From: Irineochytrium annulatum
Taxonomy: Eukaryota > Chytridiomycota > Chytridiomycetes > Chytridiales > Chytridiaceae
Direction of reading: 5' to 3'
Assembly (NCBI GenBank): GCA_027600665.1
Contig: JADGJL010000536.1
Location: 1 to 18,740, forward strand
DNA: 18,740 nt
Shown: positions 1 through 10,300 of the stretch, piece after piece
How positions within the stretch are numbered: the stretch's first letter is position 1
Layout of the letters: the number at the start of each line of letters is the position of its first letter
Program-made: the position numbers and the translations under genes
Notes under the pieces: generated by a model
What the model was told of the DNA's origin: nothing
Seen by the model: the letters and a program-made list of their open reading frames with translations, nothing else
Database searches by the model: none

Positions 1-368
1 GAGATCTCGGACATGCAAATCGCTTTCCAGACCATGGTCCTAAAGTTTGCGAACGCCATCACAGCCAATAAGGCCCTCACCCCGAGGGTGCAGAGCTCGA
101 AGTCGTTCTCGGCTGACACGTGAGTTGCAAAAGCCCGTAACGATTAAGACTAAAAAATATATGCCTTTAGGCCATCCGGAGCCAACTTGTAAGTGTCACC
201 CCCGTTTCCTGCACCTTCGCATCCTTCTTACACTTAACATGATGTAGCCTCCCATCGCGATCGGACGCTCATACCGACTTCACTAACTACGAAACTACCA
301 AAAAAGTGGATCGGAAAAGCCACGGCGACGTGATTCTCGAGACCAAACCGTATCACGCTGACGTCTAA
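1..368 (+). CDS. 3' end of an unrecognised protein-coding gene (partial, spliced)
   Basis: The window opens inside an open frame that runs to a strong GTGAGT donor at 120. A good model is exon 1-119, intron 120-170, an 18-nt exon 171-188 flanked by TTTAG and GTAAGT, intron 189-247, and last exon 248-368 ending in TAA. The joined frame gives about 85 residues and is polar and Ser/Thr/Lys rich. It ends ...ILETKPYHADV. Skipping the 18-nt exon also keeps frame, but would need one 128-nt intron, longer than nearly all others here. I do not recognise the family and see no membrane segment or catalytic motif. It converges on the O-mannosyltransferase gene across a 400-bp gap. Coding status rests on splice consensus and frame continuity only. 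Confidence 0.5.
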
Positions 369-768
369 TCCGTTCCTAGTCTCAAGCAGTTCCGCTTTAC
401 ATTCTTAAAATCTGGCGTGCATTCTTTACGGACGTACACATTTATCTAGAAGTCCACCTGATCATCGCACTTAAGTGTGAGGCGTTAACATAGTACATTA
501 AACGATCACTACACAATGAAGTTTTGGCATCCTGGGCACGAAGCCTATCGAGACGAGTGTGCATTACCATTAAAAAGACGGCTGTATTGAAAAATAACAC
601 AGAGATTCGACACCAAAATATTATCTAATGCGCGAAAAAATAGAAAGAAAAAACGGATCAACGGCCGGTATTGGGTAATGGGTGCCATCGGTTGCAAACA
701 ACCAAACGAAAGTGCAACGGAGAGAAAGAATTGAAAACAAAACACTCATATGCTCATCGAAGCTCCTC
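369..768. other. Convergent intergenic gap, no gene seen
   Basis: This 400-bp stretch lies between the stop codons of two converging genes, so it should hold two 3' UTRs. It is more AT-rich than the flanking exons. Open frames of about 65 codons occur but lack family motifs. I see no tRNA-like or repeat structure. Confidence 0.5.
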
Positions 769-3734
769 TCAGTCGTGGATCTTCCATGATCTTAACCACC
801 TCCTCCCTGAGTACTCCACCGCCGGCCCACCCATGCCGAACGCGAAGTCGGAGAAGTACATAAAGTTGGCGAAGACGCCAAACCCGACGGCGGCAAGCAG
901 CAACCGGTGAAGGATGGACGGGAGCTGCTTGAAGACGTGGTCGAGCATAAAGACGTACATGATGATGGCGAAGTACAGTGCGGGGAAGTAGTGGTGAAGG
1001 CTGAGGGAGGAGATCAAGGGTTAACAACTATCCAAAGCCCGAAATCAGAATAGGCTTATGTAACTCACTATGTGACACGCCCCATGATCCAGAAAGGGAT
1101 GTAGTGGAGGAACCAGCCGAGGAAACCAACTTTCCCGGCAAACCAGAAGTTATTCCACGCATCTAATATCAAAATTTGTCAGCACCTCACGGATAATGAT
1201 CTGTATGAAAGCATCCCATACCAGGGTCCCTCCAATCCTTGCAATGCCGCTGCGCCCTAACTGTGTACACCAGCCCAACAATGAAGAACACCACTAAACT
1301 GCCCGTCGACCCCCACCAGACGACCGGGTTTCCGATGAGGAAGAACTTAACATCAGTGTCCCCCCACCCGCACATTCTTAGCCCGACAAGAAGCAAGGGC
1401 CACTCATACGGCTGGGACGTGAGCCCATCAGGCTCCTTGTCCGGGTCCGGCGTGAGGGCGTTGTTGGACGTCCACATCGCGACGTTCAGGTCCGCAAAAT
1501 CCTTAATAAAGCTGCTTTTAAAGGCACCGATGCCGCCCGCGGGTACTAAATCACAAGATTAGAAGTGCGGGTGAAGAAGAAGGTGGTCGCCTTACATCTC
1601 GGATGCCAGTGCTGCTCAATGTTCCACATGTTGTTCTTGCTATCCTCCACCGCGGCCGGCTGGCAAGCAACCTCGGCCTGCTTAAAGCCCCACTGAGGCA
1701 ACGTGACACTGCCGGAACGGAGGAGACATCCGATAACGACGTGGCGCAGTAGGAACCGGGTTGTCAGCGACTTGATACGGACGGGCTTGCTATCGTAAAG
1801 GTCCTAATGAGCAACATCAGTCAACTGAGCTGCGCGATTATCTATTTGAAGAGTAAACTCACGTCAACGATCTGAATCTGCCAGTGGTCATTCTGGTCGC
1901 CAATCGTCTCGTTGCCGTAGCAGCTGACCTCTTGCTCGGTGGTAGACACTGGCGCTTTATGGTTCGCATGGCTGTGCAGGTTCCTCCTGGTCTGATCATG
2001 CACTATTGAACGGTAATTCGTTAACCTTGCGGCCCTCAAAAACACCCTCGCACGCACCCAATCGAATAATATCCCCGTTCTTCACAAACTCAACGTCGTC
2101 CGTCGTCGACCGGTTCGCGCCCCACGGCTTTGTAATAAGCCACTCGTTGTTGGCGTCCTTGTGATGGTAGCATGTGACCTGTTGCTGCTCTGAGCCCGTA
2201 GGGTACGTCTGTACGTGCGAATGAAGCAGGCCGCCGCCGTGGCCGTTGTTTTTTAACGACACGCGGGATCCATACGCCAGCTCTACATTTGGATACCGGT
2301 CAGCTTAAAAGCATGCAGAGAAGCGGTCGATCAGGCACGCACCAAGCGGATTCTCGTGGAACGTGTTCCCGTTCAGGCCGGCTTGAAACAAGGAGCTCAT
2401 CTGCGCGTCGCCCGGCCCGCTGTTGGTGAGAATGGCGAAGTGGAGGGCGAAGCTGAGGACGTAGACGGAGATCGGCAGGATGATAAGGAGGACAATTCGG
2501 GCCAGCCAATGCGTCGCGTAAATCCGCTAAGAATTGGTCAAAACAACTCTGGCAAAGTTGTATGCACTCACGAGAGGCATCTTCAGATCGCCGAGCATGT
2601 CCCACAGGTCCTCGATCGTGTGCAGGCCAACGAGGGCAATGGCAAAGAGACCGACCCATTTGACACTCGCAACGCACCCAAGAGAGATTCCGGTAAGCGC
2701 TAGCCACAAGTACCAGTTTAAGGACAACGGCCTGAGGAGACGTTGTTATAAACGCGCCATCAACGATGACCACTTACGCTTTACGCTGGTAATTCCGAAA
2801 GGTGACAAAGCAGTAGACGCTTAAGCATGTGAAGAACAGAAGCATCGAATCCAGGAGGATGAATCGGCTGATCGCAAGGAACGCAGTGTCTAATATATAG
2901 TCATCAGCCCCAGGCCTTAGAACCTCCTCGCAAACGCACCCATCAGAACCATGCACGCCATTAACACGCAAGCGATTGGAGAGAAATGCAGCTGCCGGGC
3001 CGTAAAGTACGCAAGCGGCACCATTAAGGCCCCAAATACAGCCGAGAAGACCCGCATTCCCGTGTAGTTGACATAGTCCGGGTATTTCACTCCGCTCTCG
3101 AACTCAAAGGACCCGTTGTAGCCGGAGATCACGCCGGAAAGACCCAGGAGCATCTTGCCGAGCGGGGGGTGGACGTCGAAGTAGAACTCGCGCTCGATGT
3201 AGTGCGAGGCAAATTTCCTGATAAACGAAGGCAGTAAGGTGACGCTTCAGCGTTTCTTCATCAGGTGAACTTACCCGAAATGTGCCTCGTCCCTGCACAG
3301 AAATGAAAGCGATCGTGTCAGCAACGGAGTTGCGATCAAGGCACACGTGGAAATACTGACCAGACGACATAATCGGCCCAATTGATTTTGTACAGCCGCG
3401 TCCAAAACGACGCGCCCGTGAGGATCAGGGGCACGATCAGCCTGACGATCGTATTCTTGATCGACGGCTCCTCCTCCTCTTCCTCCGCCAGCTTCCGCCT
3501 AATCTTGGACTCCTTCTCATTATCATCCTCGTCCTCCTCCGCATTCTCGTCCTTGTCGTCCCGGGGGTCCTTCGTCGCCGCGCCTTCGGCCCTCTCGGCC
3601 TTTTCCTTCGCCTCGTCGACCTTGGCCTTTGCGCGATCGGCCTCAGCGCGGACTTTCTCGGCCAGCGCGACGACGTCGGCACCGTCGTCGTCGTCCCGGA
3701 CCGTCTTCTTCGTGCGCTTTCGAACGTCGGTCAT
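769..3734 (-). CDS. pmt2: Dolichyl-phosphate-mannose--protein mannosyltransferase, PMT2 family
   Basis: ER multi-pass enzyme that transfers mannose from dolichyl-phosphate-mannose to Ser/Thr of secretory proteins. Twelve exons: 3734-3361, 3292-3275, 3217-2940, 2889-2778, 2731-2572, 2526-2343, 2282-2058, 2002-1863, 1803-1596, 1545-1222, 1162-1069, 1000-769. They total 2349 nt, or 782 residues, close to yeast Pmt2. Residues 1-93 are a charged Lys/Glu-rich cytosolic region, and the first membrane segment is about 94-111. The luminal loop then reads WDEAHFGKF, with the catalytic Asp-Glu at 126-127, followed by FDVHPPLGK and RFILLDS. A MIR domain spans about 375-566 ([22 protein letters not shown]). 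The C-terminal block has [27 protein letters not shown] and FGMGGP, as expected for PMT2. The start is the first ATG, before a typical basic N-terminus. Introns are 45-68 nt. PMT2 proteins normally pair with a PMT1 partner, which is not in this window. Subfamily rests on remembered motifs; family membership is firm. Confidence 0.95.
3275..3292 (-). other. 18-nt micro-exon encoding the PMT catalytic DE motif
   Basis: On the minus strand this 18-nt segment lies between a 68-nt intron (3293-3360, GTCAGT...TGCAG) and a 57-nt intron (3218-3274, GTAAGT...ATCAG). It supplies the last base of a Trp codon, then D-E-A-H-F and two bases of Gly. Including it restores the family-conserved WDEAHFGKF sequence of the first luminal loop. 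Skipping it keeps frame but deletes six residues, including the conserved acidic pair. Confidence 0.85.
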
Positions 3735-4274
3735 CGCACCTCAAATTCCCGTATGTGGGATTCAGTCGCAGTCTTTTTCAAGAGATCAAGCGGCTTGGCT
3801 CTGTTGGGAAACCGGGCGCCGATAAATGTTTCTTACTTTCTACGTGAGAGTGAAGATCCTGTCTGAAATGCTGGACGCGGTCCGTCAAGCCAGGCTTGCC
3901 AGCAAGGCGGCCGGAAGCAGCCGTTCGCCGGGGCGCGCTGGCAGACGTTTTTCTAAGCTTTCGGAGCCTGTCGGGTCACCAGCGCCAAAGACATGTTTCC
4001 GGCCAGCCGATGCACTTGCGCAAGGGTTGCTCATTCGGAACACATGAACACCTTGATCGAAGGCTCCAGTACATATTACTTATCAATATACTCCTTACAT
4101 AGTATGCGTCTGTTAAGCTGGGGTGTGCGTGAGAACCTGAAAAGCCATCCGTGCATTATCGTAAACACAATCTTGAGGTCCCCTTATTCTCTTCCCCGAC
4201 CAACCGCAGAGCAGATCGTAAAAAAAAAGCGGAGGTCATGGTATTTATTAAACATATTTGTGCTCGGGCAGCGA
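3735..4274. other. Gap between two minus-strand genes; PMT2 promoter and NDUFS6 3' UTR
   Basis: These 540 bp separate the start of the O-mannosyltransferase gene from the stop of the upstream same-strand NDUFS6-like gene. They should contain the NDUFS6 3' UTR and the O-mannosyltransferase promoter and 5' UTR. A run of A lies near 4220. Open frames here have no family motifs. I see no RNA gene. Confidence 0.5.
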
Positions 4275-5110
4275 CTAATGATGATGACCGTGGTCGAGCT
4301 GATACCTCAAGCCGCAATAACCTGAGAAGACAATGTTTCCTTAGCACTAAAACTCTATTGCATCAAAAAGTAATCTTACCGCATGCGACGGCTTCACCTT
4401 CGTCCTGAAAATGAAAAAATGTCAACAGATAACAGCGCAAAACCAAAAAGCAAGTAGTACGCACAAGGTTGATCCAGACTTTCGGGTGTCCCAACGCGCC
4501 GCCTCCTAAGACACAAAATTGATCAAAAAACGAACTTGTTGATGGCACGCAATCATGACACTGACCACCGTCGCAAGCAGTCCTCCGGGTGTGGACCATG
4601 GTGACCGGGACGTTTTGAATCATGGCCATCGCCGATAGAGGGTTTGGCTGTTACAAAATTCGTTAATCACGGGATTCTTTATGTTCATACAAAATTCACA
4701 GATATACGTCCTCCTCACGATATCCATGACTCAAAAGCAAACAGCGGAGAAGAGAAGCACAGCACACGAAGACGTAGACAATAATACACAGAAAGAAAAG
4801 CAAAGGGGCAGCACTTACTTGAGCTTTAAGGTTGGTCTGCTCGAATCTGCGGGTTCGACACCGGTCAGTTTCCTGAGCTCGCCCGCGACCATGATCCCCC
4901 TCACCTCGGTCCGGAAAAGGCTTCCTCTTTCGATCGCTGCTTCTTGCTCCAAACGGCGTTTAACGGCGGCGGCGGTGGGAGCATGTCCTTCGCAGTGGCC
5001 GCAGCGACTGCTGTCGCAGCGGCGGCCGCCGCGGTCGTCGTGGTCGACGTCTGCGAGGTCGCAGTCGAGGTCGCAGCTCCCGAGAACGTCCTCACGATCG
5101 TGCGCAACAT
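4275..5110 (-). CDS. NDUFS6: Mitochondrial complex I zinc-binding subunit (NDUFS6 / 13-kDa type)
   Basis: Accessory subunit of NADH:ubiquinone oxidoreductase in the mitochondrial matrix arm. Six exons: 5110-4905, 4846-4819, 4647-4566, 4505-4465, 4404-4380, 4321-4275, giving 142 residues in frame. The N-terminus MLRTIVRTFSGAA is a basic, hydroxylated targeting-type presequence. A Thr/Ala-rich spacer (about 14-40) and a run of five Pro follow. The family region has WSKKQ...AFSGPRFEQTNL, then PNPLSAMAMIQNVPV. The zf-CHCC motif reads ACDGGGGALGHPK...ACGYCGLRY, with probable zinc ligands C103, H112, C127 and C130. The protein ends in GHHH. An in-frame ATG at 5146 would add 12 residues including Glu; I prefer 5110 because it begins a cleaner presequence. 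The second intron (4648-4818, 171 nt) is unusually long for this window. It shares a short divergent promoter with the PPZ-like gene. Confidence 0.93.
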
Positions 5111-5239
5111 CGTCGCAATTCTCGCTTCTGTCAGAATCCACCTCATCGGATCGCGCCCTCGGCTGGCCACATAGCTTCCTGGAGTATGTTGGATGATATA
5201 GGGGCCCGTGCGATGATATACTAAGAGCTGGAATAGTTG
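5111..5239. promoter_or_regulatory. Divergent promoter between NDUFS6-like and PPZ-like genes
   Basis: Only 129 bp separate the two divergent start codons (93 bp if the upstream NDUFS6 ATG is used). Both promoters and 5' UTRs must fit here or overlap the neighbouring coding region. The right part contains a near-direct repeat, GATGATATA at 5191-5199 and CGATGATATA at 5211-5220. No canonical TATA box is obvious. The shared-promoter role is inferred from geometry. Confidence 0.5.
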
Positions 5240-6809
5240 ATGGGGGGCGCCAGCTCTAAGAACAACGCTCTGGCGGCCAACCGCAACGCCACCTCCAACG
5301 TTAAGCGCTCCTCGACGTCCGATCTCCCCTCCTCCCGCCAGCAGTCCACCTCGAAGCTCTCCCGGTCCGCATCCCTTTCGCGCGTCCTCGGCAGACGGCC
5401 AACGACCTACCCCGCCGCCGCGACCGGCGCGCCCTCCGCTGCATCTAACCCCGCCACCACCTCCCAAAGTGCCCCGTCGTCCAACAGCCATGAACCGCCG
5501 CCGACAACATCGTCCCCGTCTCTACCTCGCGCCATCCTCATGCAGCCCTCATCCACCGTCGCCGCCTCTGGCCCGGCCGGATCCCCGGCAACCGCGGTAG
5601 CCTCCACTCCTGCCTCTCCACCGTCCTCCCCGCCGCTTTTCGGGATTCGGAAGGGACACCACGACGGGGTGGATTTGGACGACATTATGGAGCGACTCCT
5701 GGATTCGAAGCGCGTGAAGCAGATGGCGGACGCGCCCAACACAGGCGCCGGGGCGCATCAGACGAAGGCTTTCTGCGTCAAGGCTGGAGACGTGATCGCG
5801 ATCTGCAACAGGGTGCGGGAGATCTTTCTCGAGCAGTCCGTCCTGTTGGAGCTGATGCCGGCCGTCAACATCGTGGGCGATATACATGGGCAATACAGCG
5901 ACTTGATTCGGATATTCGAGCGGTGCGGGTACCCGCCTTCGTCGAATTTCCTGTTTCTGGGTGATTACGTGGACCGGGGGAAGCATTCACTCGAGACCAT
6001 CCTATTGCTGTTCTGCTATAAGATCAAATACCCCGAGGTACGTTATTTGATCCTCGCAGCAACTAGTCTGACATGTTATAGAACTTCTTTATTCTCCGTG
6101 GGAACCACGAGTCCGCCTCCGTCAATCGCGTCTACGGCTTCTTCGACGAGTGCAAACGGCGATCTACTCTGAAGGTCTGGAAGTCCTTCACTGACGTCTT
6201 CAACTGCCTACCCATCGCGGCCGTGGTCGCGGGGAAAATCTTCTGCCTGCACGGCGGGCTTTCCCCGAAGCTGCTCTCGATGGATGACATCCGCGCCATC
6301 CAGCGTCCGTGCGACGTGCCCGACTTTGGGCTGCTGAACGACTTGCTGTGGAGTGATCCCTCGGAGTTCGTGGAGGAATGGGAGGACAACGAGAGGGGCG
6401 TGTCGTACTGCTTTGGGAGGGGGATCGTGACGGCGTTTTTGGCAAGGTTTGATCTGGATTTGGTGGCGAGGGCTCATATGGTCGTGGAAGGAGGGTGAGT
6501 GACGTAAAAGAGGGGTCGTCGCTGAGCATTCCCGGTTGTCCTTTTTTTAGATACGAGTTTTTTGCGGACAGACAGCTCGTCACGATCTTCTCGGCGCCGA
6601 ACTACTGTGGCGAGTTTGACAACAAAGGCGCCGTTATGATCGTGAACGAAGACCTGCTATGCTCATTTGGTATGCCGGTTTATATATTTGAAACCGAGAA
6701 TGTTAGCGCTGATTTCGATTTGCATCCAGAAATCATTGAGCCCTACTACCCGAAGCTAGGTTCCGTCAATCGGACAGGAGCCCCTCCCGTGGTTAAGGGC
6801 GGGATGTGA
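5240..6809 (+). CDS. PPZ1: Serine/threonine protein phosphatase, PPZ type
   Basis: PP1-related metallophosphatase of the fungal PPZ group. In yeast these regulate K+ homeostasis, salt tolerance and cell-wall integrity and are inhibited by Hal3. Exons 5240-6037, 6082-6494 and 6551-6809 join to 489 residues. ATG 5240 gives MGGASSK, the same Gly2/Ser6/Lys7 arrangement as the N-myristoylated start of yeast Ppz1, so this start is favoured. Residues 2-135 are a low-complexity Ser/Pro/Ala/Thr-rich extension typical of PPZ and absent from PP1. The catalytic domain has GDIHGQ (213-218), GDYVDRG (241-247), RGNHES (272-277), LHGGLSP (322-328), the helix [14 protein letters not shown], and [13 protein letters not shown]. 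Metal and phosphate ligands appear intact. One oddity is [13 protein letters not shown], where relatives usually have VVEDGYEFF. The C-terminus ends ...APPVVKGGM. Introns are 44 and 56 nt. Confidence 0.93.
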
Positions 6810-7328
6810 GGTGTACGAACAGCCTGAGACGAGATAGGGAGAGTGGTCGCCGAGGAGGACTTCACCCTAACGTGTAGCGCCTCCCGTCGCTATCCCTTTT
6901 GTGAAGGCGACCGACGGGACGGTTTGCGGTGTCGCGTACGAAGCTTTGTACATTTGCTGAGCTGGAAAACTTGGAAGGAGAATGTGACCCGTTGTATTAC
7001 CGCCATCGTTCGAAGAGGACGGTCTGGATTTTAACTTGTAAATGTTAATGTAAATAAGAATACCCACTGTGCCGCATTGTAACTCCATCAAAGCCTGAAG
7101 CCCAGGCGACCTTTATGCCTCGCTCGGCCGCTTCCTATTGTGGCAATCAAGGCGAAAATTGACCTCGCCATACAAACAGTGGGGAGAAGGTGAGTAATCC
7201 CCAATATCTCCGGCCCCCGAAGCTCCAGGTAAGGAATTCCTCATTTTAGCGACTCGCAACGTCTTTCATCTGATCGGTCCCTATCATCGGCATAATCAGG
7301 CGGTGACGGGAGATCACGCCACTGTCCT
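6810..7328. other. Intergenic: PPZ 3' UTR and promoter of the large glycosyltransferase gene
   Basis: About 519 bp with no supported gene. Two PUF-type elements lie in the likely PPZ 3' UTR: TGTAAATG at 7037-7044 and TGTAAATA at 7049-7056. A stop codon at 7293 closes the frame upstream of the next gene's ATG, so that gene does not extend further left without splicing. A GTGAGT lies near 7191, and a 5'-UTR intron there cannot be excluded. Confidence 0.5.
7037..7056 (+). promoter_or_regulatory. Paired PUF (Pumilio-type) binding-site candidates in PPZ 3' UTR
   Basis: TGTAAATG is followed four bases later by TGTAAATA, about 230 bp after the PPZ-like stop codon. The second matches the PUF-family RNA consensus UGUANAUA exactly. 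The stretch could also act as an AT-rich polyadenylation-efficiency element. The reading depends on the transcript extending this far, which is not shown. Confidence 0.3.
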
Positions 7329-10300
7329 ATGTTCCTCCAGGACGGCGCCGACCGCCTGCCGACGTACAGCAACCTCTCGCGCAAGCGGCACCTGCACCCG
7401 CACCTCCACCTCCACCACCACCCGAGCCTCTGGTGCCCGCCCCTGCCCGATGGCCTGCCCTTCCGCATCCGTGCACTCCGGTACGCGCGATTTGGCCTGC
7501 TGTCGACCGTGGCCGTCGCGTTGTTCCTGCTCATGATGTCGCGGGAAGACGACCGGCGGCATCACAGGAGCGCGGCGTACGGGGTCGCGTGGGGAGACGA
7601 CGCCCGGCAATGGACGGACCGACCGATCGCGGATGCTTCGCCGGGCGTTGACAGAGGAGTCGGTGTGGGACGCTGGAAGGGGCCAGAGGTCGGCGGAGGG
7701 GATTTGTTTGCCAACGTCGTGGATGAGCATGATGAAGAAGAGGGTGCTGAAGGTGCCGATGGAGACGATTACGATGACGGTGGACGTGGGCGAGATCTGG
7801 ATAGGGACGCGGAGGATGATCGTTGGGAAAACGGCTCTGGTGATCCTTTTCTCGGCGGCGTGGAGGAGGATGGGGTCGTTGTTGAAGAGCAGGAAACGGC
7901 ATCGGATGAGTTCGGCGGAGATAAGGATAAGAGACGATGGAAGCACGTGTGCGTAATTGGAAATACCCAGAAGGAAGAGGACGCTTTGCGGATACACTCG
8001 ATGTGGGGGGGCCGATTTACGGCGTTCTGGTTTGTGTGGGGCGAGGAAGAGGCCAGCACAGCCGCCGACCGGAGGCCGGCAAACTTGCATTTGTTCCGTG
8101 GAGGGAAGAAGACGTGGGCTCAGGGGATTCACTACCTCCTGTCGGTGGCGAGGCGGCAACACGACTGTGAGTACTTTTTCACTCACGACGACGACCTCGA
8201 GTTTTTCGCGAGCAAGTCGTCGTCGGGTCTCTCCGGCAGCATGAAGCTGGACGCCGCCTTAACCGACGTGCTGCTAAGTTACCAGCCTGCCGTCGCTGGG
8301 TTTCCTTGGACAGTCGGCGACAACGCCACCGATGCGGCACGTGCACGTGAGGAGAAGTACGCGGCGGCAGAGGTCGCGCCCCTCGCCGGGTTCGACTCAG
8401 GCATGGTCATCTACCACAAAAGCGTCGTCGACTTCTTCATCCCGTTTGCGCCGAGGGGCGAGGGTGGGATCAAGGGTGATTGGTCTCTGTGCGCGCATTT
8501 CCTCAACCTCTTCGCCCCGCTCGTGCTCAAGGGGTCGGCCGTTCGCCTCAATAGCTTCGCCTACACGAATAGAATTAACTTGGACAACGTCAAGAGAACG
8601 AATCGGGGCCCGGCGTTGACGGGCGTCGACGGCCTGGTTCTGCACCGGGAGTCGAGGCATCCGTACGAGTACAAGCTGAACTATCGGTACAAGACGCTCC
8701 TATCCGACGGCTTGATGCTCATGAACCAGAGATGGGGTCGAACGTTGGAACCGTACGACATCACGTGGGATGTGGAAGCCTTCCCTGCGCCGGCGAACGT
8801 CAACGTGTCAAGCGTGGGAAGCTTTACGACACGGCCACAAGGCCTACGGACGATTGAGTCGTCGGCGGTTTTGGACAACCTTGCGGCCGTCTACGACCTC
8901 TCTCACGTGGCACTGTCATCCAACGAGTACCTGCGTCAGAAGTTTACCCTTGAAGACATTTACACTCGCTCCCTTGCACCTGACCAAACCTTCCGTCTTG
9001 CGATCCACGTCTTTACCATGGACCGCCCAGGCTCGTTTGACCGCCTTTGGTCGTCCGTCAACGCTGCCAACACTATCGACCGCGCGGTTGAGTTCACCAT
9101 CCACGTCGACAAGCCCGACGACAAGCCTAGCGCGGCGCCAGACGATGTTACCGAGTTGCCCGCGCGCGACTACATCCGAAGGCTCCAGTCCATGACGAGC
9201 CGTCACGGCCCCGTCCGTCTCGACATTAGCACCAGTGGGCGCGGTCTCAAGCAGAGCGTTCTCGACGCGTGGAGTCCCAACGACCGGAGGGAGTACGCTA
9301 TCTTCCTCGAGGACGACGTCGAGGTCTCTCCGCACTTCCTCGAGTACGCCGAGCAGATGGTTGCGCGGTACTTGCACCCGGCGGGCGTGAGGCAATCCGT
9401 GAACGGGTCGGAAAGGTGCATGGGGGTTTCGCTATACAATATGAGATTCCAGGAGGTCGACGATCGGCCGTGGGCCGTCGACACGGGTCCGCTGCACACG
9501 CCATACATCCTGCAGCACCCGCAAAGTTGGGGCGCAGTGTTCAGGCCCGAGACGTGGGTCGAGTTCCTGAGCTGGTACATGGCCCTGCCGGCGGACTATA
9601 ACCCGCTGCTGCCGATGAGCCTTACGAACCGGTGGCCGGAGAAGAGGAGCTGGAAGAAGTTTCTGATTAGGTTCATGGGCGAGAAGGGGATATTCATGAT
9701 CTACCCGAACCTCCCGGGCGGGTTATCGCTGAGCACGAATCATCTCGAGTCCGGGACGAACGACAGGTCGACGGGGCCGAAGCTACAGAAGATGAAGAAT
9801 AGGTTCACGATGCCCCTGCTCGACCTGAAGCGGATCGAGATAGACGCCATGACGCTGGGCTTATCAAACGACCACTTGGCGTTCTATGCTACATTGTTAA
9901 AACGAAGCGGGCCTGTCGTCAAATTGAACCTTTCACCCGGCAACGCAGCCAAGATCTGGGAGGAAATGTTCGATGACGTCAGGGAGGGCAGCGACGCTAC
10001 AGGCACCCATGTTCGCAAATGGCCCGTTCCGGCAAACCTATATCTGCCGCCAATGAACGAACTACCCATCTTCAACTCGCACTTCAACCCGGCCGGGAGC
10101 ATCACCGCCTTGGCAAAGAACCAGAGTGTCCAGTCCTTCGATAAGTGCACCATGGTAATGCCCGTCTACTCGCGCTACGAAAAGATCCTTGATCGGCTGG
10201 AGCATTACCATACACATCCCCTCCTGGACTCTATCGTTTTAGTCTGGAACAACCCAAACGCGGCGCCGCCCAAAATACACGCTCCAACCAAGTCCCGTGC

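Noticed and set aside
369..768. tRNA or other small RNA gene in the gaps
   Set aside because: No T-loop GGTTCRANNCC with a pairing acceptor stem was found by eye here or in the other gaps. A covariance-model scan would be decisive.
3382..3825. 147-codon Ser-rich open frame on the plus strand
   Set aside because: It is the complement of the Lys/Glu-rich N-terminus of the O-mannosyltransferase; GAG/GAA codons read as CTC/TTC and TCC/TCT.
4681..5196. 171-codon open frame on the plus strand
   Set aside because: It runs opposite the NDUFS6-like exons and the long intron and shows no conserved motif.
7187..7340. Possible intron from GTGAGT near 7191 to CCAG at 7340 before the glycosyltransferase
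   Set aside because: Using it would remove ATG 7329 and no suitable upstream start was found; the next Met lies at the end of the membrane segment. A purely untranslated intron was not supported.
7314..8186. 290-codon open frame on the minus strand opposite the start of the large glycosyltransferase gene
   Set aside because: It overlaps the membrane segment and stalk of a well-supported gene, has no family motif, and is explained by GC-rich codon bias leaving the opposite strand open.
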